From assembly GCA_022478985.1 (NCBI GenBank), contig JAKSZP010007887.1, forward strand, positions 372,001 through 436,000: a stretch of DNA of 64,000 nucleotides, given 5' to 3'. Source of the DNA: Massospora cicadina. Taxonomy: Eukaryota; Entomophthoromycota; Entomophthoromycetes; Entomophthorales; Entomophthoraceae. Of this stretch, positions 59,435 to 64,000 are shown in pieces. Made by a program: the position numbers and the translations under genes. Under the pieces are notes generated by a model. That model did not search any database, was not told the DNA's origin, and saw nothing but the letters and a program-made list of their open reading frames with translations. The number at the start of each line of letters is the position of its first letter. The stretch's first letter is position 1.

Positions 59435-59780
59435 AAAACCCGTGTCCGTGCCATCATAGATACAGGTGCCCCTGTCAATATATTCTCCACCAAATTGGTG
59501 GCCAGGTTGTCATTAAAAAATGTGGAACACTGGATGGTGTAAGGCACTGCTGGAGCGGAAAATATGGTCTCTGAGGGAGCATACAGTGCGCATCTGTTGC
59601 AGTTTGGGTCTATTATTGTGGTAGCCCAAGCTATAGTGTTACCAAATAGCCATTATGATCTGCTGATTAGAACCGCCTTCTTGTGACACTATGGGGCAGT
59701 TATCGATATGACAGACCAGACTTTTGAAATATTGGGTCAGAGGATCCCAATTCACTTCTCCTCTATCTGAGTGCCAAATG
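59435..59780 (+). pseudogene. gypsy D: aspartic protease
   Basis: VRAIIDTGAPVNIFSTKLVARL has an intact DTGA catalytic motif (59459-59470), followed by AQAIVLPNSHYDLLIRTAFL, a stop, HYGAVIDM. Two further stops lie within the domain (after EHWMV and FL). It is the only protease in the window with its catalytic Asp kept. Confidence 0.8.
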
Positions 59781-60269
59781 ATTCGGTGCATATGGGGAAT
59801 ATCAATCTAGCTTATAGTGACGGAGTAATCACAGTATGCTACCATCGGTTAAAGGGCAAAACCTGGGCCCTTTCATAACAGATTTATGAATATTGAGGGC
59901 TGCCACTTCGAGCTGCTGGACTTATATCAATTCCATCTGGGCATCAAGTTATAGTAAACATGGACGTGGTAAAGGAGTTCCAGATAGACTCTATGGGGAA
60001 GTTATTGGGCCATATCAGCAGTCGCGGTTTGAGCCTCATGTTGCCCCAGGTATTGTATTACCAAGGCAGGGGGAGAACAAAGTTTTGCTTGCAAATTTAC
60101 AAACGGTACCACTGCAAATCCGCCGCCACCAAATAATGGCATACTTGCACTTTATCCCATTAGGGAGGTTAGTTCAGTTCATGACTTTAAGTCACTGGAG
60201 GAATTTGGTCTACCTTTTAAACCGCAGCTCAATATAATGGCAGTAGTATTGCTTGACAAATTAATGGGG

Positions 60270-61690
60270 CTGTCAGAAACACAGAAGAATAGGGCAATCG
60301 CTTTATTTCAAAAATATAAAGAGATTTTTGCTGTTGATGACCACGATTAAGGATGCGCGCAGGGGGTGGTTCATAGGCTGAACACTGGAGATCACCCTCC
60401 CATCAGGTCAAGGCCAATCCGGTGATCTAGGGTGGCAGAAGGATTAGTAAACGAGGAAATTGACAAACTATTAGCGCAAGGGATGCTTGAACCATCGAAG
60501 AGTCCATGGGCTTCACCCATTCTGATTGTTAAAAATAAGGATGGCACCAACCACGTAGTAATAGACTACTGTAAACTCAACAGCATCACCAAAAAAAGAC
60601 TCCTATCCTTTACCAAAGATTGATGACGCTTTAGATTGGCTAGGGAAAGCTCATTTCTTCTCAGCAATGGACCTGATCTCAAGCTATTGGCAAATCAAGT
60701 TGCCATTGGCGGAGCAGGAAAAGTGCGCTGTAATCCCTTTCAAAGGTCTTTTTCAACCAACTCAGATGCCGCAAGGACTGTGTAACGCCCCAGCTACGTT
60801 TCAACGAGCAATGGATACTATTCTGGGGGACCTAAATCTGTCGTGTGTCCTTGTATACCTTGATGACATTAATATTTTCTCCCAAACCTTCTCGGAACAC
60901 CTCAATCATTTAGAAGCTGTATTCCGCTGGCTTGCTTAGACCAACATAAAGATCAAACCTCGGAAATGCCACTTCTTTAGGACCATTTGGAGTATCTGGG
61001 TATTTGTAGTTGATGCCACAGGGTTGCGACCTCAACCATCCAAGGTGGAAGCTATCTGTAAAATGACTCCACCCAACAGCAAGCGGGATATACAGGTATT
61101 TTTGGGAATGGTTGGCTATTACCGGTGCTCCATCCCTAACTTCAGCTGTATTGGGGTCCCGCTATTCAAGTTGTTAAAAAAGGACACTACGTTTGAATGG
61201 ACTGAGCGTTAGTAATGCACTTTTGATACGCTTTGAGTGGCGTTAACCAGCGCACCAGTGTTACACTATCCCAATTTTGAGAAAGAGTTCATTGTTCAGA
61301 CGGATGCATCCCTTTCTGCTGTAGTAGCAGTCCTATCCCAAAAAGATGAGGAAGGGGAAGAGCATCCTGTAGCATATTGCAGTCGTAGCTTGAACAGTTA
61401 TGAACACAAATTATACTGTGATTAAGCACGAGTGTTTAGTGGTGATCTACGCCTATAAACATTTTTAGGTGTAATTGCATGGAGTAAAATTCAAAGCTGT
61501 AATGGATCATGCCTCGCTATGCTGGTTACAAAATCTTAAAGAACCAGAAGGGCGTCTAGCTTGATGGGCTTTTAAATTGCAGGCATACAATTTTAAATTT
61601 TGGATCGCCCTAGAGCAAAACACCAGAATGCCGGATTGTTTAATGAGATTACCCACAATTGCAGTTACGGCAGATCTGAGCAATATTATG
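60270..61690 (+). pseudogene. gypsy D: reverse transcriptase and RNase H
   Basis: RT: EEIDKLLAQGMLEPSKSPWASPILIVKNKDG (from 60453), VIDYCKLNSI, then after a frameshift MDLISSYWQIKLPLAEQEKCAV, FQPTQMPQGLCNAPATFQRAMD and VYLDDINIFSQ with an intact catalytic pair (YLDD 60856-60867). RNase H: VLHYPNFEKEFIVQTDASLSAVVAVLSQ and HPVAYCSRSLNSYEHKLY, then after another shift HASLCWLQNLKEPEGRLA, stop, WAFKLQAYNF. The GRLA-stop-W position is CGA changed to TGA. Otherwise it is well conserved. Confidence 0.9.
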
Positions 61691-61789
61691 TTTGATAAGA
61701 TGCTTAGTGGCAAGTACAATGATGAACCACCCCCAGTCATAAAAGGTATTGGATGAAATAAGGGTCAATACATTCTAGAAAAGTGGAGA

Positions 61790-62880
61790 ATTGTATAATC
61801 AGATAGGGGACACTACCATGAATATTCCAAGACCTTCCGCCCACCTAAATATTGTTATGAGCGCCCACCGAGCAGTTGAACATGGCAGAGTACATAAGGC
61901 CATGATATTATTGCAATCTCAGTATTACTGGGAAAGCATGAACTTCAATGTAATTGATACTAAAACCTCCAGTCACCAAAGCAAAATGAAAAGCTGTTCC
62001 GCCCTAAGACTTCATACCAGTTAGTGAGGCCACACTTCGCCTGGCACACTGTTTCAATTGATGTTGTAGGTCCCTTACCAACAGGGGCAAACGGGTCCAA
62101 ATATATCTTAGTAGCAATTAACCACTTGACCAGGTGTGTTGAGGCATGGCCAATACGTGATTTAGAGGTGCTAACAGTGGCCAAGTTTGTCATGAAATTT
62201 ATAATTCAGCGACATGGTTATCCTCAGTTCATCCTTATTGGCAACGGATCTAACTTCACTTCCCTCATTCTTCCTAAGCTTAATGAGCTAATGGCCATCC
62301 GAGGGGTTTTGACAACCCCATACCATCCTGAATCTAATGGAGTGGTGGAGCGGGTCAATGGGACTTTAGTAAACATAATACATAAATTAGTAGCGGATCA
62401 ACCCTCAGACTGGAGCTCCCTTTTGTCCACCGCCATCTTTGCTTATAATATTAGTTATCATTATGCAATGGGGAAAAGCCCAGCCAACTGCTTTACAGAT
62501 GGCACCCTGCTCTGCCCGCCCTCTTATATGCTTGTGTAGAGGACACTGGCGGTATGGATCTGAAACATTATCTGACCATCCTAACAAATACGCAGATTAA
62601 ATTACAAGCCAAAGCGTACTCGTTCAGCATAGCCAAGAGAATCAAAAGCCAAGCTGCCAATCAGGTATGACGGAGTGACCTAGCACAGTTCAAATATGGA
62701 GACATGGTCTTATTCCATGATCAACATGGGTTCAGCTGTAAACATAAGCTGGCCAGTATCTGGATCTGGCCATTTGGATCCATTGAGAAGACCGGTATAG
62801 ATGCATATACTATCAAGGACCCTACTAGCTTTTGAATTATTAACTGTGCTCATGTGAAGTTCCTCCGGCCATACAAACAA
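61790..62880 (+). pseudogene. gypsy D: integrase, second catalytic Asp lost
   Basis: N-terminal zinc-finger region AHRAVEHGRVHKAM and QYYWESM; the CxxC pair is substituted (IDTKTSSHQSK). Core (62024-62539): HTVSIDVVGPLPTGANGSKYILVAINHLTRCVEAW with Asp 1, then HGYPQFILIGNGSNFTS where DNG is expected and Gly (62240-62242) replaces Asp 2, then HPESNGVVERVNGTL with the Glu. C-terminus (62700-62880): KYGDMVLFHDQHG and VKFLRPYKQ. No chromodomain is visible before the polypurine tract. Confidence 0.88.
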
Positions 62881-62901
62881 TAGAATCCTTATTATACAGT
62901 C

Positions 62902-62914
62902 AAGGAGGGGGTAA
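62902..62914 (+). other. gypsy D polypurine tract
   Basis: AAGGAGGGGGTAA directly precedes the right LTR (TGTTGT at 62915), the normal place for plus-strand DNA priming. Inverted versions of the same segment occur at about 63419-63434 and 63950-63970. Confidence 0.75.
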
Positions 62915-63405
62915 TGTTGTAAATTTGATATGACTGGATGATAATCCCGAGTTCATTATGGCGAAATGAATGAAATCTGTCAAGATCTGATATGGTAATG
63001 GTAATTTTAGTGCCTCAAATTGAGGCGATATTGGGTTATTGGGAAATCCCTTGAATTAGGCAATTGTGAAATTAACGAATGAAGAATTGATGGAGCTAAT
63101 AAAATATGGTGAATTTACTAATCCATATGAGTCATAGCATCCAAAGTTTCTGCAATATAGGCGAGATGAGATTATCAAGTAGGGTTATTGTTAAAAAGGA
63201 TAGAGTAAAGCGGAACAAGAAGAATCCGCGGTATTAAAGTACATTTAATAAAAGAGGTTGTGGGAGCAAGTGTTCCCTAATTATTTAAAGTTATTCTGTT
63301 GTTTCAAGGGCAGAAATAGTCATATCATTGGTCCTTATTGCTCAGGGGTTAACCCTGTGTAAAAATCCACCGGCGTATTTATTGAATACTGCCAAAATTA
63401 CAACA
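62915..63405 (+). repeat. gypsy D right (3') LTR
   Basis: Starts TGTTGTAAATTTGATATGAC and ends AATTACAACA. Direct-repeat partner of 55549-56041. Confidence 0.92.
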
Positions 63406-63410
63406 GGAAA

Positions 63411-64000
63411 CATGACATTACCCCCTCCTTGACTGGATGTTAAATCTCCTATTGCTTATACACCCTGTTAGTTCTCGGCGTATAGGCTTGACTCCACCAA
63501 ATCAGTTTACACAGTGTATTAGCCAGTGAGCAACTAAATTGGATGATAAGTATATTGCTGAATTTACTAATATACTTGATAAACTTATATAGAAAGCTAT
63601 CGCCCCTTATTTTGACCTTTATTAATATAAATAGCATACTTATCTGCAATTACTCAAATACATGAGAAAGATTCCCTTTCGATCCTCCATGTGACTCTTT
63701 ATATCTTGGTTCCCCAATCCAGATGCACCCTCAGCTTGGTAATCCCATATTTACTTTCCTTTTCTAGAAACTTTCATTTGTATCGAATTTTGGCATAAAT
63801 CCTCTCAATTCACCAAATGGTCAATATTTTGATTGATTATAATTTGTATACCTTTCTTGGTATATCTTGAGCCTCATCTCGATTCCCCATCTGATCTGTT
63901 GGTATGGGTAGCATATTGTCCAGTCATATCAACTTCCTGAAATTACCCCTCCTTTGACTGGATGATAGATTCTTACTGTTTATATGCTTAGAGGAACTTT
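63411..64000 (-). repeat. inverted, related LTR with polypurine tract, entering from the right edge
   Basis: The reverse complement contains CATCCAGTCAAAGGAGGGG, TAATTTC, then GTTGATATGACTGGACAATATG (63975-63915), which mirrors the polypurine tract and LTR start of gypsy D. Near 63545-63510 it matches the LTR 3' region (TTGCTCACTGG...ACACTGTG against TTGCTCAGTGGATTAACCCTGTG). A second inverted tract, ATCCAGTCAAGGAGGGGG, lies at 63442-63425, abutting the D LTR. This suggests the 3' end of a related minus-strand element whose body lies beyond the window. Confidence 0.6.

Larger units (their letters stand above)
55549..63405 (+). mobile_element. Ty3/gypsy retrotransposon D (plus strand), carries H3
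   Basis: LTRs 55549-56041 (493 bp) and 62915-63405 (491 bp) begin TGTTGT and end ACAACA. The interior has a primer-binding site at 56043-56060, gag, protease, RT, RNase H, integrase and a polypurine tract at 62902-62914. Without the 1.9-kb H3 and its target copy it is about 5.9 kb. The flanking pentamers (AGAAT at 55544-55548, GGAAA at 63406-63410) do not match, so the target duplication is lost or a rearrangement occurred. It is the best preserved gypsy in the window but still inactive. Confidence 0.9.

Noticed and set aside
62915..63405. LTR repeats as a CRISPR-like or direct-repeat array
   Set aside because: Only two long copies with TG...CA ends around pol; a normal LTR pair.

Overview
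The window is 64 kb of stacked, decayed retrotransposons. I found no convincing host gene, no rRNA, no genuine tRNA gene and no CRISPR array. It is eukaryotic: non-LTR elements with an endonuclease, reverse transcriptase and CCHC fingers, Ty3/gypsy elements with LTRs, and tRNA-headed SINEs. A transposon-rich fungus is my best guess, from the general look of the LINE and gypsy proteins, but plants or other eukaryotes are not excluded by what I can see.

Layout. 1-15 kb: an old minus-strand gypsy element (B) was hit by a 1.9-kb ORF1-only element (H1, itself hit by SINE S1), by SINE S2, and by a second minus-strand gypsy (A, 3.9-11.4 kb). 15.2-17.2 kb: a second ORF1-only element (H2, plus). 17.2-20.2 kb: AT-rich DNA with SINEs S3 and S5, a strand-skewed block and a three-unit tandem repeat. 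20.2-25.6 kb: full-length LINE L1 (minus). 25.7-38.5 kb: LINE L2 (minus), split inside ORF1 by gypsy C (minus, 30.0-37.5 kb) with a perfect 5-bp target duplication. 38.7-39.0 kb: SINE S4. 39.3-42.9 kb: 5'-truncated LINE L3. 42.9-48.2 kb: full-length LINE L4. 48.2-52 kb: no recognisable gene. 52-54.8 kb: gypsy E of another lineage (plus). 55.1-64 kb: gypsy D (plus), flanked on both sides by inverted copies of its own LTR type and carrying a third ORF1-only element (H3) in its gag.

The unifying observation is a 3' tail of about 35-45 bp (core TCCCNTGGTCAGC, then CCT and usually AATAAA). It ends all four LINEs, all three ORF1-only elements and all five SINEs in the window, although their 5' parts are unrelated or only partly related. 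The simplest reading is one LINE machinery (L1-L4) that mobilised two classes of passengers through this tail. One class is tRNA-headed SINEs of about 250-320 bp. The other is a 1.9-kb element that codes only for an ORF1-like protein with an RRM-like region, a CCHC finger and its own C-terminal domain, comparable in logic to mammalian HAL1. The three ORF1-only copies have independent target duplications and almost equal lengths (about 1906, 1915 and 1917 bp), so they look like a real family with fixed ends rather than broken LINEs.

Every coding region is interrupted by stops or frameshifts, and several catalytic residues are lost. The gypsy elements A-D share one unusual primer-binding site (TGGTGCTCACTAC...). 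Boundaries given to the base rest on target duplications that I read directly; others are approximate and say so.
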